NCBI GenBank assembly: GCA_963205235.1
Contig: CAUJIP010000073.1
Coordinates: 1 to 64,000, forward strand
Direction of reading: 5' to 3'
Length of the DNA stretch: 64,000 nucleotides
From: Pseudomonadota bacterium
GTDB taxonomy: Bacteria; Pseudomonadota; Alphaproteobacteria; Rhodobacterales; Rhodobacteraceae
The position numbers and the translations under genes are program-made. Every line of letters begins with the position of its first letter. Position 1 is the stretch's first letter. The notes below the pieces were generated by a model that ran no database searches, was not told the DNA's origin, and saw only the letters and a list, made by a program, of their open reading frames with translations. Positions 27,969 through 36,958 of the stretch are shown here, piece after piece.

Positions 27969-29684
27969 ATGACCAAACCCAAGGGCCTTGAGAACGGGCT
28001 GACCAACTACGGCGACCGCGACTTCGCCCGCTACCTGCGCCGGTCCTTTGCCAAGTCGATGGGCTATACCGGGGCGGCGCTGGACAAGCCCATCGTCGGC
28101 ATCTGCACCTCCGAGTCGGGCTTCAACAACTGCCACCGCCACTTCCCCGAGATGATCGAGGCCGTAAAGCGCGGCGTGCTGGCTGCGGGCGCCCTGCCGG
28201 TCACCTTCCCGGTCATCAGCCTTGGCGAGGTTTTCCTGTCGCCGACCTCGCTGGTCTACCGCAACCTGATGGCCATGGCCGTGGAAGAGATGATCCGCGC
28301 CCAGCCGATGGATGCGGTCGTGCTGATGGGCGGTTGCGACAAGACCGTGCCCGCGATGCTGATGGGCGCGATTTCAGCCGACAAGCCCGCCGCGATGGTG
28401 GTCGCCGGGCCGATGATGACCGGACGCCACCGGGGCGAACGCTTGGGCGCCTGCACCGACTGCCGCCGCTTCTGGGGCAACTTCCGCGCGAGCAAGGTCT
28501 CTGCGGACGAGATCGACCAGGTCGAGGGGCGGCTGGCCGTCACCGCGGGCACCTGTGCGGTGATGGGCACGGCCTCGACCATGGCGCTGATGGCCGAGAC
28601 GATCGGGATGATGCTGCCGGGTTCCGCCGCCATTCCAGCGGTCCATGCCGACCGGCTGCGGAACTGCGAAGAGACGGGGGCGCTTGCCGCTCATATGGCG
28701 CTGACGGGCGGGCCTCGGCCGACCGAGGTCGTCACGCCGGCCGCGATCCGCAATGCTCAGCGCGTGCTGCTGGCGGTGTCGGGGTCGACCAATGCCGTGA
28801 TCCACATGGCTGCCGTGGCCGGACGGATCGGGATGAAACTGGACCTCGACGCGTTCAACCGCCTGTCGGACGAGACGCCGGTGCTGGTCGACCTGAAACC
28901 GGTCGGCGCAGGCTATATGGAAGATTTCCACTATGCCGGAGGTCTGGAGGGCGTCCTGCGTGAAATCGCACCGCAACTGGAAACCGGCACCTGCTTGATC
29001 ACTGGCCAGACCCTGGCCGACCGCCTCAGCCAGCCCCTGGCAGACCCCATCGACCGCGCCGTGATCCGCGAGGCCACCAGCCCGATTTCTCCAGTCGGCG
29101 GCCTGATCGCCCTGCGCGGCAGCCTTGCCCCTGACGGCGCCATCCTGAAACGGGCGGCGGCGACCGAGGCGCTGCTGGAGCACGAAGGCCGGGCGGTGGT
29201 ATTCACCTCGCTTGAAGATCTTGCCAACCGGATCGACGATCCCGATCTGGACGTGACCGCAGACGACATCCTGGTCCTGCAGAACGCAGGCCCCAAAAGC
29301 CCCAGCGGCATGCCCGAGGCGGGCTATCTGCCGATCCCGAAGAAACTGGCTCAGGCCGGGGTGAAGGACATGGTCCGCATCTCGGACGCACGCATGTCGG
29401 GGACGGCCTTCGGCACCATCGTGCTGCATGTCTCGCCCGAGGCGGCCTTGGGCGGCCCGCTGTCGCTGGTGCGCGACGGGGACCGGATCCGGCTCTCGGC
29501 ATCGGAAAAACGGATCGACCTTCTGCTCGACGCCGCGACATTGGCCCAACGCGCTGACGAGGCGACAGTGTCAAGCCCTGTGCCCGCGCGTGGCTACACA
29601 AGGCTTTATCATCAGCACGTCACCTCGGCGACGGACGGCTGTGACTTTGACTTTCTTGGATCGGCGCCCGGAATATCCGGCTGA
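27969..29684 (+). CDS. IlvD/Edd-family sugar-acid dehydratase
   Basis: 571 residues. All three cluster-ligand positions of the family are present: F-N-N-C-H, G-G-C-D-K-T and A-G-T-C. The sequence is closer to the sugar-acid dehydratases (arabinonate/xylonate type, [2Fe-2S]) than to IlvD, and the operon context is catabolic. These enzymes remove water from aldonic acids to give 2-keto-3-deoxy acids; with the downstream-type semialdehyde dehydrogenase this matches a Weimberg-like oxidative route. Start 12 bases after the ALDH stop with AAAGGA before ATG. Confidence 0.85.
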   Translation: MTKPKGLENGLTNYGDRDFARYLRRSFAKSMGYTGAALDKPIVGICTSESGFNNCHRHFPEMIEAVKRGVLAAGALPVTFPVISLGEVFLSPTSLVYRNLMAMAVEEMIRAQPMDAVVLMGGCDKTVPAMLMGAISADKPAAMVVAGPMMTGRHRGERLGACTDCRRFWGNFRASKVSADEIDQVEGRLAVTAGTCAVMGTASTMALMAETIGMMLPGSAAIPAVHADRLRNCEETGALAAHMALTGGPRPTEVVTPAAIRNAQRVLLAVSGSTNAVIHMAAVAGRIGMKLDLDAFNRLSDETPVLVDLKPVGAGYMEDFHYAGGLEGVLREIAPQLETGTCLITGQTLADRLSQPLADPIDRAVIREATSPISPVGGLIALRGSLAPDGAILKRAAATEALLEHEGRAVVFTSLEDLANRIDDPDLDVTADDILVLQNAGPKSPSGMPEAGYLPIPKKLAQAGVKDMVRISDARMSGTAFGTIVLHVSPEAALGGPLSLVRDGDRIRLSASEKRIDLLLDAATLAQRADEATVSSPVPARGYTRLYHQHVTSATDGCDFDFLGSAPGISG

Positions 29685-29693
29685 TAGTGCCAC

Positions 29694-29770
29694 GTGGAGC
29701 GGCTCTGCTGCACAAATCAGCTGACTGCCGGGCTGCCCTTTGCCCAGGACAGATCTATCCTGCAGCGGAC
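29694..29770. mobile_element. Possible insertion-sequence end fragment
   Basis: The stretch beginning GCGGCTCTGCTGCACAAATC resembles the terminal inverted repeat of IS5-type elements of alphaproteobacteria (GGCTCTGTTGCACAAA). No transposase frame accompanies it. It lies between the dehydratase gene and the 3' end of tRNA-Cys, where mobile-element debris would be expected. The match is from memory and short. Confidence 0.3.
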
Positions 29771-29936
29771 CCGCCACCACGACGATGATCGCCAAGGACG
29801 CGGGCGAGGCACGGCAGGGGATGAATGCCCGGCGGGCGCGACTCAAGCGCCAGCGAACAGCACAGGCACAGATCCGAAACCTGATACGGAGAGCCATACG
29901 ATCAAATGGGTCGACACGCCAACCCATTGAGAAATC

Positions 29937-30010
29937 TGGAGGCGGGTACCGGAATCGAACCGGTCTTCACGGATTTGCAATCCGCTGCGTAACCTCTCCG
30001 CCAACCCGCC
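29937..30010 (-). tRNA. tRNA-Cys (GCA)
   Basis: Read on the minus strand this 74-base gene folds as a full cloverleaf: acceptor GGCGGGT pairing with ACCCGCC, an anticodon loop TTGCAAA giving GCA, a T arm containing GGTTCGATTCC, discriminator T as expected for cysteine, and an encoded CCA. Its 3' end points to the catabolic region, and a partial copy lies 16.6 kb away at 13329-13368. Confidence 0.95.
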
Positions 30011-30073
30011 AGCCATGAGGTGGGCTTTGATTAGGCGATAAGCGGGGCGGGTGCAAGGGGCCGGATGGGCCTG

Positions 30074-31129
30074 TCAGTAGCCGGTCATTTCCAGATAGCC
30101 GCGCCCACTGTGGCTGCCGCTGATCGTGACCGGACCTTCCCAGTAGGGCACGGTCGTCGCCATCCAGGCATTGGGGTTCATCGCCTGCAACTCTACGTCC
30201 AGCCCGCGATCCGCCAGACGCAGCCGCCAACGGGTGGGAACCTTGCGTCCCGCCACATCCAACCGCTCCAGCGGCTCGGCAACCAAAGCGCCGGGGGGCA
30301 GGGCGGTGGCTGTCCCATCCGCCGCGATCCAGGTGCCCGAGACAAAGCCCGCACCCCCATCGCGCAGCACGAACCCCATCAGCTTTTCGCCCGTCTCAAA
30401 CGACAGCGAGAACCAGTCCCAGCCGGTCTGATCCGGCGCAAGCGGCTGCGATGACCATTCATGGTCAAGCCAGGCGTTACCCGTCACCGCAACCGCGCCC
30501 TCTGGCAGGTCAAGCGTTCCGGTCACGCGGAAGAAGGGCTGCGAATAATAATGGCTCGCCTGACCTTTGGCCGATTTGACCGAATAGCCGCCTGTCCCCT
30601 GCAGAACCAGCGGCCCTTCGGCCACCAGCGCCAGATCATAGCCGAAATCGCCGCCGCGCGCCGTCAGGGACATAGCGTCCAGCGCATCCGCCCCCGGCAA
30701 TCCCGCCACCTGCCAATCGTCGATCCAGGCGGCGAAGCCCGGGTCCAACACCACCCCTGCCTGCCCCGTTCCCCCGCGCGCCAGCGTTTCGGCCACGAAA
30801 TGCTTGTCGCGCGTGGTCAGCGCGGCATGGCCCATCCATAATTCCGGCTTCTGCCAGGGCAAAGCCTCACCACCACCCGGCGCAGTCTCGGTGCGAAACA
30901 GCGTCCATTGCACGCCATATTCGGCCCCATCCGCCCCGGTCAGCGTTGCCGTCACATACCACCATTCGATGCGAAAGCCCGGATGCGCGCCGTGATCGGC
31001 GGGAAACTCCAACACCCGGTCAGGGTCGGGCAGGGCAAAGCCATCCGCCGTCGCCCCAAGCCCCGCAAACCCCTGCGCCATCGCACCGGGGGCCAGAAAC
31101 AGCCACAAGAGGAAGGCCCTAACGTGCAC
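30074..31129 (-). CDS. AttH/CrtC-like lipocalin-fold protein
   Basis: 351 residues from a GTG that overlaps the permease stop by 11 bases. It begins with a signal peptide (R-A-F-L-L-W-L-F-L-A-P-G-A-M-A-Q). The mature part matches AttH/CrtC-like proteins, a double lipocalin-type barrel: H-P-G-F-R-I-E-W-W-Y-V, W-T-L-F-R-T, and W-L-D-H-E-W-S-S-Q. CrtC members hydrate carotenoids, but the pairing with a MacB-type exporter is typical of AttEFGH-like systems of poorly known function, possibly export or trafficking of a hydrophobic compound. Position: periplasmic or membrane-attached. Confidence 0.78.
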   Translation of the reverse strand: MHVRAFLLWLFLAPGAMAQGFAGLGATADGFALPDPDRVLEFPADHGAHPGFRIEWWYVTATLTGADGAEYGVQWTLFRTETAPGGGEALPWQKPELWMGHAALTTRDKHFVAETLARGGTGQAGVVLDPGFAAWIDDWQVAGLPGADALDAMSLTARGGDFGYDLALVAEGPLVLQGTGGYSVKSAKGQASHYYSQPFFRVTGTLDLPEGAVAVTGNAWLDHEWSSQPLAPDQTGWDWFSLSFETGEKLMGFVLRDGGAGFVSGTWIAADGTATALPPGALVAEPLERLDVAGRKVPTRWRLRLADRGLDVELQAMNPNAWMATTVPYWEGPVTISGSHSGRGYLEMTGY

Positions 31130-33500
31130 TGGCGAACACTCGCAAAAGATCGGTCGGGCGGCGACGGTAAAGCTGCACCGCGGGCCATGCCGCCGCCAGC
31201 GCCCCGGTCGCCAAAGCCATCCCGAACAGCCAGACAAGATCCATCGGAAAGACCTGCATCGGCAGCCGCCAGCCGAAAGCCTCGACATTGACCACCGCCA
31301 GCAGCACCCAGGCCAGCATCAGCCCCAAGGGCAAGGCAAGCACTGCCGTCAGCAGCGCCAGCACGACCGACCGTGCGAATTCCAGCCCCGCCAGCCGACC
31401 TTGCGTCACCCCCAAAGCCCAGACCGGTGCCAGACCGGGAAGCCGCAAGCCTGACAGGGTCAGAAGGCTTGCCAACAGCGCCACTGCCGCCACCGCAAGC
31501 GTCAGCACATTCAGCGCCCCGGTCACCGCAAAGGTCCGTTCGAACACCTGCAGCGAAAAGGCCTTGATCGTGGCCTGATCGCTGATCGCTTCGGGCGGCA
31601 GATCAAAGGTCCGCGTCAGATCAGCCGACAACCCCGCCACCGCTTCGGGCGGCAGACGCAGGGCAAAGCGCAGCGCCTTCGCCTCGGGGAACCGCGCCTG
31701 AAACGCCGCAATGCCCAGGATCGCCTGCGGCTCGGGGTTGCCATAGTCGGAATAGATGCCGATCACCGGCACCTCACCCCCCGGCAAGGCCAAAGGATCG
31801 CCAAGGGCCAGCCCCGACCGCCGCGCCGCCTGTTCGTTCACCAGCACGCCCTTGCCTTGATGCAACAGATCCCAGACCCCCGGCACCTGTTCCAGCATCG
31901 GCCAATGGTCGCGATAGGTGGCGTGATCGACCACACCGTAAATCCGGCCCGGCTGGCCCAGAAGATCCCGCTCGACCAAGGTTACCGGCAGCACGGCATC
32001 AACCCTTGGTGCCAACCAGTCCTGCATCCGCGCCGCCTGATCCTGGCTTTCGGCGTTCAGGTAAAGTTCGGCCGCCATGCGTTGATCCAGCCAGCCGGTA
32101 AAGGTGGCGCGGAAACTGCCGACCATGGTCCCGACCCCGACATTCGCCGCCAAGGCCAGCAAAAGCGCCATCAGCGCCAGCCGCAGTCCCGGAAGTTCAG
32201 CCCGCGCATCGGCCCAGAACCATTGCGCCAGACCGGGCCGCGCCCGCCGCGCGATAGACCGCAAGGTCCGCGCCAATACCCAGGGCAAGACCAGCGCCGC
32301 GCCCAGCAAAAGCCCCGCCAGCACGGCAAACCCGGCGTAAAGCCCATGCCCGACCAAAAGCGTCCCGCCCGCCACAGCCAGCAGCGCCAGACCCGCCCCA
32401 GCCTGTACCCGGTCCATCCGCGCCCGCGCCTTGGCCCAGGCCTGCGGGCGGGCGGTCTCCAAAGGCGGCAAATGCCAAACCTGCCAAAGCCCGCCACCCG
32501 CCGCGACCCCGGTTCCGACCACCGCCATACCCATGCCCGCCAACACCCAACCGGGCCGCAGGCTCAGGCTTCCCGGCACCGACGCGCCGTAAAGCCCGTC
32601 CAGTGTCGCCGCCACGTCCGGCAACAGCGCCCCGGCCACCAGGTAACCCAGACCCACCCCCAGCGCCCCGGCGATCAGGGCAAGGACCAGCATTTCGACC
32701 ATGACCAGCACCGCCAGCAGCCGGGACGAAAGCCCGATGGCCCGCAAGGTGCGAAACACCGGCCTGCGATGTTCAAAGGCAAGCCCCGCCGTGGCATGGA
32801 CGATGAAGATGCCAACGACAAAGGCCAGAAAGCCAAAGGCGGTCAGGTTCAGATGGAAACTGTCGGTCAACCGCGACAGCCCCAACTCTGCCCCGCCACG
32901 TTTCAGAACCATACCCGCCGGAATCGGCCCCGGCAGGTCTGCCACACTGTCCATCAACAGGGCCGAGATTTGCTGGTCCACCCCCAAAAGCTGCGCCCCA
33001 AGGCCGATATCAACCAGAACCAAACCGGGGGGCAGGTCGGGCAGGGGCTTCAGCACCACCCCAGGAACCGCCACCCCAACTGACTGGGGCGAGGCATAGC
33101 CCAGCTTCCCCGCCAGAAAGTCAGCAAGATCCCCGGCACCAACCCCCGGCATACCCGCAGGCACCGCCGTTTGCGGCAGCGTCAGCGGATCAACCCCTAG
33201 CACCCGCAGCCCAAGGGTTCGGTCGCGCCCCTCGATCACCGGCGAAGCCGGCCAGCCCGCCCGACGCAAACGCGCGAAATCCTGCATGGTCAGCGGGGCG
33301 GTGCTTGCCTCCAGCCGGTTCACCCCCTCGCCGCCCAGCACGGTCGCCGCCTTGTCATAGGCCGCCCGCGCCTCGGCATTGATCGCCTGCACCCCGGTCC
33401 AAAGCGCGGTGGCCAGCGCCAGACCAAGGATCATCAGGATCAGTTGCAACGGATGCCGCCGCCAGTGTGACATCAGCGCGGAAAGCGCGGTCCAGGTCAT
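31119..33500 (-). CDS. FtsX/MacB-type ABC permease
   Basis: 793 residues. One N-terminal membrane helix with a large periplasmic domain, then two FtsX-type blocks of three to four helices in a duplicated arrangement (near 260-420 and 660-790), which is the usual layout of the long permeases paired with LolD-like ATPases. It starts in an ATGA overlap with the ATPase stop. Probably works mechanically from the periplasmic face, with the lipocalin protein as partner. Confidence 0.85.
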   Translation of the reverse strand: MTWTALSALMSHWRRHPLQLILMILGLALATALWTGVQAINAEARAAYDKAATVLGGEGVNRLEASTAPLTMQDFARLRRAGWPASPVIEGRDRTLGLRVLGVDPLTLPQTAVPAGMPGVGAGDLADFLAGKLGYASPQSVGVAVPGVVLKPLPDLPPGLVLVDIGLGAQLLGVDQQISALLMDSVADLPGPIPAGMVLKRGGAELGLSRLTDSFHLNLTAFGFLAFVVGIFIVHATAGLAFEHRRPVFRTLRAIGLSSRLLAVLVMVEMLVLALIAGALGVGLGYLVAGALLPDVAATLDGLYGASVPGSLSLRPGWVLAGMGMAVVGTGVAAGGGLWQVWHLPPLETARPQAWAKARARMDRVQAGAGLALLAVAGGTLLVGHGLYAGFAVLAGLLLGAALVLPWVLARTLRSIARRARPGLAQWFWADARAELPGLRLALMALLLALAANVGVGTMVGSFRATFTGWLDQRMAAELYLNAESQDQAARMQDWLAPRVDAVLPVTLVERDLLGQPGRIYGVVDHATYRDHWPMLEQVPGVWDLLHQGKGVLVNEQAARRSGLALGDPLALPGGEVPVIGIYSDYGNPEPQAILGIAAFQARFPEAKALRFALRLPPEAVAGLSADLTRTFDLPPEAISDQATIKAFSLQVFERTFAVTGALNVLTLAVAAVALLASLLTLSGLRLPGLAPVWALGVTQGRLAGLEFARSVVLALLTAVLALPLGLMLAWVLLAVVNVEAFGWRLPMQVFPMDLVWLFGMALATGALAAAWPAVQLYRRRPTDLLRVFASAR

Positions 33501-34159
33501 CCGCTTACCCGCCCGGCGGAAAGATGCACCCGCCGGTCCAGCCGCCCGGCCAGCCGTTCCGAGTGGGTGACCATCAGAAGGCTTGCCCTCGTCTTCGCCA
33601 CCAGCCCCAGCATCAGCGCCATCACCCGGTCGGCAGCCGCCTCGTCCAGATTGCCCGTCGGCTCATCCGCCAGGATCAGCCCCGGCCGCGCCGCCAGTGC
33701 CCGCCCGATGGCCACCCGCTGCTGCTGCCCGCCCGACAGCGCCTCGGGATAGCGTTGCAAAAGCCCCGCGATATCCAGCGCTTCGGCCAACTCCCGCGTC
33801 CAATCCGGATCATGCCGCCCGCACAGCCGCGCCTGAAAGGCAAGGTTCGCGCCAACGTCCAGCGAGGGGATCAGGTTGAACTGCTGAAACACCAGCCCGA
33901 TCCGGTCACGACGCACCGCCGCCCGTCCGGCGTCCGACAGGCCTGACATCGCCACGCCATCCAGCCAGATTTCGCCCGCATCAAACCGGTCCAACCCGGC
34001 GACCAGATGCAGCAGCGTGCTTTTTCCGCTGCCCGATTCCCCCGTCAGCGCCAGACTTTCACCCTTGGCCAGCGCCAGACTGACCCCGCGCAGAACCTCG
34101 ACCCGGCCCTCGGCTGTGGCATAGGCCTTGCCCAACGCCTCGATCTTTAGCACATCCAT
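33497..34159 (-). CDS. LolD/MacB-type ABC ATPase
   Basis: 220 residues: Walker A G-E-S-G-S-G-K-S, signature L-S-G-G-Q-Q-Q-R, Walker B L-I-L-A-D-E-P, and the V-T-H-S switch. I chose ATG 34159 (M-D-V-L-K-I) because it starts right at the domain; two in-frame ATGs lie upstream. First gene of the three-gene exporter unit, divergent from tpa across the 34160-34320 region. Confidence 0.87.
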   Translation of the reverse strand: MDVLKIEALGKAYATAEGRVEVLRGVSLALAKGESLALTGESGSGKSTLLHLVAGLDRFDAGEIWLDGVAMSGLSDAGRAAVRRDRIGLVFQQFNLIPSLDVGANLAFQARLCGRHDPDWTRELAEALDIAGLLQRYPEALSGGQQQRVAIGRALAARPGLILADEPTGNLDEAAADRVMALMLGLVAKTRASLLMVTHSERLAGRLDRRVHLSAGRVSG

Positions 34160-34232
34160 CCCGCCCATCGCCCCAAGCTGGCCCAATCCTGCCGGGGCCA
34201 CAACCGAATTCGCCCTTTTCCGCCCAGTCCCC

Positions 34233-34268
34233 TCTGGCTATATGGGGTAAGTTGCTCTGGTCCTAAGG
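34233..34268 (+). promoter_or_regulatory. Putative TauR operator upstream of tpa
   Basis: Two direct repeats, TCTGGCTATA at 34233 and TCTGGTCCTAAGG at 34256, start 23 bases apart. The second is one base from the CTGGACYTAA repeat that I recall for TauR of Rhodobacter capsulatus. The same pair with the same 23-base offset occurs before xsc. A TATAC that could serve as -10 lies near 34290. Confidence 0.7.
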
Positions 34269-34320
34269 CAAGGGCCCATTATCCCCGATTATACGGGCTG
34301 ATCTAAGGAAAGGATGCCCC

Positions 34321-35700
34321 ATGGAAGGCTTCAGCGGAATGAACGACATCGGTGCCGTGGTCGAGGCTGACCGCGCCCATGTCTGGCACCACCTCTCGCA
34401 GCACAAGCAGTACGAAACCGTCGACCCCCGCGTCATCGTCGAAGGCAAGGGGATGCGCGTCTGGGATGCCAAGGGCAAGGAACACCTTGACGCGGTCTCG
34501 GGCGGGGTCTGGACCGTCAACGTCGGCTACGGCCGCGAATCCATCGCCAACGCCGTGCGCGACCAGCTGATCAAGCTGAACTACTTCGCCGGTTCCGCAG
34601 GCTCGATCCCCGGTGCGCTTTTCTCGAAAAAGCTGATCGAAAAGATGCCGGGCATGTCCCGCGTCTATTATTCGAACTCGGGGTCCGAGGCGAACGAGAA
34701 GGTCTACAAGATGGTGCGCCAGATCGCGCATCGTCACCACGGCGGGAAAAAGTGGAAGATCCTGTATCGTGAGCGTGACTATCACGGCACCACCATCGCC
34801 GCCCTTGCCTCTGCCGGTCAGGACCAGCGCGCCATGCAATATGGCCCGTTCCCGGATGGCTTCGTCCGCGTGCCGCATTGCCTTGAATACCGCGCCCAGT
34901 GGGACGTGGAAAACTACGGCCAGCGCGCCGCTGACGCCATCGAGGAAGTCATCCTCCGCGAAGGCCCCGATACCGTCGGCTGCCTGATCCTGGAACCCGT
35001 CACCGCTGGCGGCGGCGTCATCGTTCCGCCGCAGGGCTATTGGGAGCGGGTTCAGGAAATCTGCAAGAAGTACAACATCCTTCTCGCGATTGACGAGGTC
35101 GTCTGCGGCGTCGGCCGCACCGGCACCTGGTTCGGCTACCAGCACTACGGCATCCAGCCCGACTTTGTGACCATGGCCAAGGGCGTCGCCTCGGGCTATG
35201 CCGCGATTTCCTGCACCGTCACCACCGAAGCCGTGTTCAACATGTTCAAGGACACGCCGGATGACCCGATGAGCTATTTCCGCGACATCTCCACCTTCGG
35301 CGGCTGCACCAGCGGCCCGGCGGCGGCGCTGGAAAACATGCGCATCATCGAGGAAGAGGGTCTGCTCGCCAACACCCTTGCGATGGGCGACCGCTGCCTT
35401 TCGAACCTGAACGCGCTGATGGACAAGCACAAGGTCATCGGCAACGTCCGCGGCAAGGGCCTGTTCCTTGGGGCCGAACTGGTGTCGGACCGCGCGACCA
35501 AAGAGCCGATGGACGAAAAGAAAGTCGCCGCCGTCGTGGCCGACTGCATGGCGCAGGGCGTGATCATCGGGATGACCAACCGGTCGATCCCGGGGATGAA
35601 CAACACGCTCTGCCTCTCGCCCGCCCTGATCGCCACCCCGGATGATATCGACGAGATCACCGGAGCGATTGATGGGGCTCTGACGAAGGTGTTCGGGTAA
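34321..35700 (+). CDS. tpa: Taurine-pyruvate aminotransferase
   Basis: 459 residues, class-III PLP aminotransferase fold: N-S-G-S-E-A-N-E-K, D-Y-H-G-T-T, I-L-E-P-V, D-E-V-V-C-G-V-G-R-T-G, and the PLP Lys in M-A-K-G-V-A-S-G. The sequence style and the locus (tauR, xsc, tauE, soe) identify it as Tpa: taurine plus pyruvate gives sulfoacetaldehyde plus alanine in the cytoplasm. Start at 34321 has AAGGAAAGG upstream; an ATG at 34339 is the alternative. It is followed by a strong terminator, so it forms its own transcription unit under the operator at 34233-34268. Confidence 0.88.
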   Translation: MEGFSGMNDIGAVVEADRAHVWHHLSQHKQYETVDPRVIVEGKGMRVWDAKGKEHLDAVSGGVWTVNVGYGRESIANAVRDQLIKLNYFAGSAGSIPGALFSKKLIEKMPGMSRVYYSNSGSEANEKVYKMVRQIAHRHHGGKKWKILYRERDYHGTTIAALASAGQDQRAMQYGPFPDGFVRVPHCLEYRAQWDVENYGQRAADAIEEVILREGPDTVGCLILEPVTAGGGVIVPPQGYWERVQEICKKYNILLAIDEVVCGVGRTGTWFGYQHYGIQPDFVTMAKGVASGYAAISCTVTTEAVFNMFKDTPDDPMSYFRDISTFGGCTSGPAAALENMRIIEEEGLLANTLAMGDRCLSNLNALMDKHKVIGNVRGKGLFLGAELVSDRATKEPMDEKKVAAVVADCMAQGVIIGMTNRSIPGMNNTLCLSPALIATPDDIDEITGAIDGALTKVFG

Positions 35701-35723
35701 GGATTGCTCCCATCGGGGGCGAG

Positions 35724-35756
35724 AAGGGTGCCCACGCTGGGCACCCTTTTCTTTTT
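35724..35756 (+). terminator. Rho-independent terminator of tpa
   Basis: Stem AAGGGTGCCC/GGGCACCCTT with a 5-base loop, followed by TTCTTTTT, 23 bases after the tpa stop. Confidence 0.9.
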
Positions 35757-35836
35757 GAGAAGTTTCAATGGGTTGAGTTTGGGCGTTAAGGGTTTGGTAA
35801 GGGCTGGATCGAACCCAACCCAAGTTCACGCCAATA

Positions 35837-36283
35837 TTAGTATGATAGAACAAATATCCCGAAGGGGCCGTGCGCGTGGAAGCTGCACAGCGACAGCACA
35901 TCGCGACCGATCAAACCATCGATGCCCTGCGACCGCAGAGCTGTCTCCATAATCGGCATTGCGTCGATCACGAGGGGATTTGCGGCTGGGTTCCCGTTGG
36001 GGATTATCAATGAAACGTCATATTGGTGACAAACGTGCCCCGAACCGTTGGTGGACGGGGTCTGGATTGTTACCGACCCAGTTGGGATCAAACTGAGTGG
36101 GGCCACAAAGGCGGGATCGACGCATGTACCTGAGGCACCACTGTCTATAAGGAACGTTCCAGTTACAGGCACCGGAAGCGTTTTTCCCGCCTTCTGAAGC
36201 GCATCTCGATGCGGAACACTCAAGCCGATAACCACCTGAACAAGCGGTCCAGCTTGACCAAAGTTAAGGGCTATTGACGGCAT
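35837..36283 (-). CDS. Retropepsin-like aspartyl protease
   Basis: 148 residues. The F-L-I-D-S-G-A-S-G-T motif (about 43-52) is the catalytic D-S/T-G-A of retroviral-type aspartic proteases, and G-L-I-G-R-D-V-L near the C-terminus is the usual matching hydrophobic-G element. Such single-domain proteins act as dimers. No signal peptide. Base composition is visibly lower in GC than the neighbours, and it overlaps the small upstream gene by 13 bases. Substrate unknown; probably acquired together with that gene. Confidence 0.75.
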   Translation of the reverse strand: MPSIALNFGQAGPLVQVVIGLSVPHRDALQKAGKTLPVPVTGTFLIDSGASGTCVDPAFVAPLSLIPTGSVTIQTPSTNGSGHVCHQYDVSLIIPNGNPAANPLVIDAMPIMETALRSQGIDGLIGRDVLSLCSFHAHGPFGIFVLSY

Positions 36284-36510
36284 TCAAAGACAAGGTCCCG
36301 TGTGAAGAACGCCACTTGCTCAACGTGTGCGATACGCTTCACAAGAAACTGACCTTCCGGCGCAATAGCATACCCTGCGCGCAACGCATCTGCATACGCG
36401 TCGAAAAAGCCATCGACTGAGTCACCGTGAATCAGGACGAACTTGCCCGCATGCCCAAGTAGCTGGGGCAAGCTATCGTTGTAGGTCTGCAACTCACGTT
36501 CTAACGGCAT
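36271..36510 (-). CDS. Small protein paired with the aspartyl protease
   Basis: 79 residues from ATG 36510, which has AGGGAG upstream; a longer upstream extension is unlike coding sequence. The pattern G-K-F-V-L-I-H-G-D-S-V-D-G-F-F-D-A-Y-A-D-A-L, ending in V-A-F-F-T-R-D-L, resembles short proteins of the DUF5678 kind that I recall beside retropepsin-like genes. It overlaps the protease start, so the two are translated together. A substrate or regulator of the protease is possible but unproven. Confidence 0.65.
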   Translation of the reverse strand: MPLERELQTYNDSLPQLLGHAGKFVLIHGDSVDGFFDAYADALRAGYAIAPEGQFLVKRIAHVEQVAFFTRDLVFECRQ

Positions 36511-36773
36511 AGCGACGACTCCCTTTGGTTTCGGGCGAGATGGATGATCCGACAGTAGCACGTTTCTTCGTTCACAAATGACAAATAGAGCGCACGTTTT
36601 CGACGTAAACGCCCCTCTTCGCTGTTTCACACGTATGTGTAAGCATTTCAATGCGGCATTTTTGGGGAAGACTTCCTTTTGACGCAGATCGGAACGGCAA
36701 GTTGCTGATCGTCCAAGGCAAGTGCATGGATCCGATTCTCCCCCATGGTTAACACCCTCCCGCCCCCCTTCAG

Positions 36774-36812
36774 GCAAGACGAAAGGAAGACAAAAGCAAG
36801 ACGAAAGGAAGA
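36774..36812. repeat. 17-bp tandem-spaced direct repeat
   Basis: GCAAGACGAAAGGAAGA occurs at 36774-36790 and again at 36796-36812, separated by CAAAA. It lies between the desaturase terminator and the low-GC gene pair. It may be slippage debris or a protein-binding site. Confidence 0.7.
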
Positions 36813-36872
36813 AACCCTTCCACCTCGAAAACCCACCGGTAAACCCGGCGTTCTCAAGGGCTTATGACGGAA

Positions 36873-36898
36873 AAGGGGGGCGTTGCGGCCCCCCTTTG
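36873..36898. terminator. Bidirectional-type terminator hairpin
   Basis: A9-base stem AAAGGGGGG/CCCCCCTTT with an 8-base loop. On the minus strand it follows the desaturase stop by 61 bases. Confidence 0.75.
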
Positions 36899-36958
36899 CT
36901 TCAGCAGCTTAATCTTTCGGTAACCTGTCCAAACGGGGCCGAACCCGACCCACCGGCC

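Larger units (their letters stand above)
36511..36958. other. AT-richer intergenic stretch upstream of the protease pair
   Basis: No gene is supported. GC content falls visibly below the surroundings. The stretch holds a pair of 17-base direct repeats at 36774-36812 and a terminator hairpin at 36873-36898 that closes the desaturase gene. The protease pair probably has its promoter near 36520-36650. Confidence 0.5.

Noticed and set aside
26478-28142. 554-codon minus-strand frame
   Set aside because: Antisense to the aldehyde dehydrogenase and dehydratase genes, which have full family motifs; no ribosome binding site.
29571-29927. 118-codon minus-strand gene near tRNA-Cys
   Set aside because: It overlaps the end of the dehydratase gene and is Arg/Ala-rich without family likeness or ribosome binding site.
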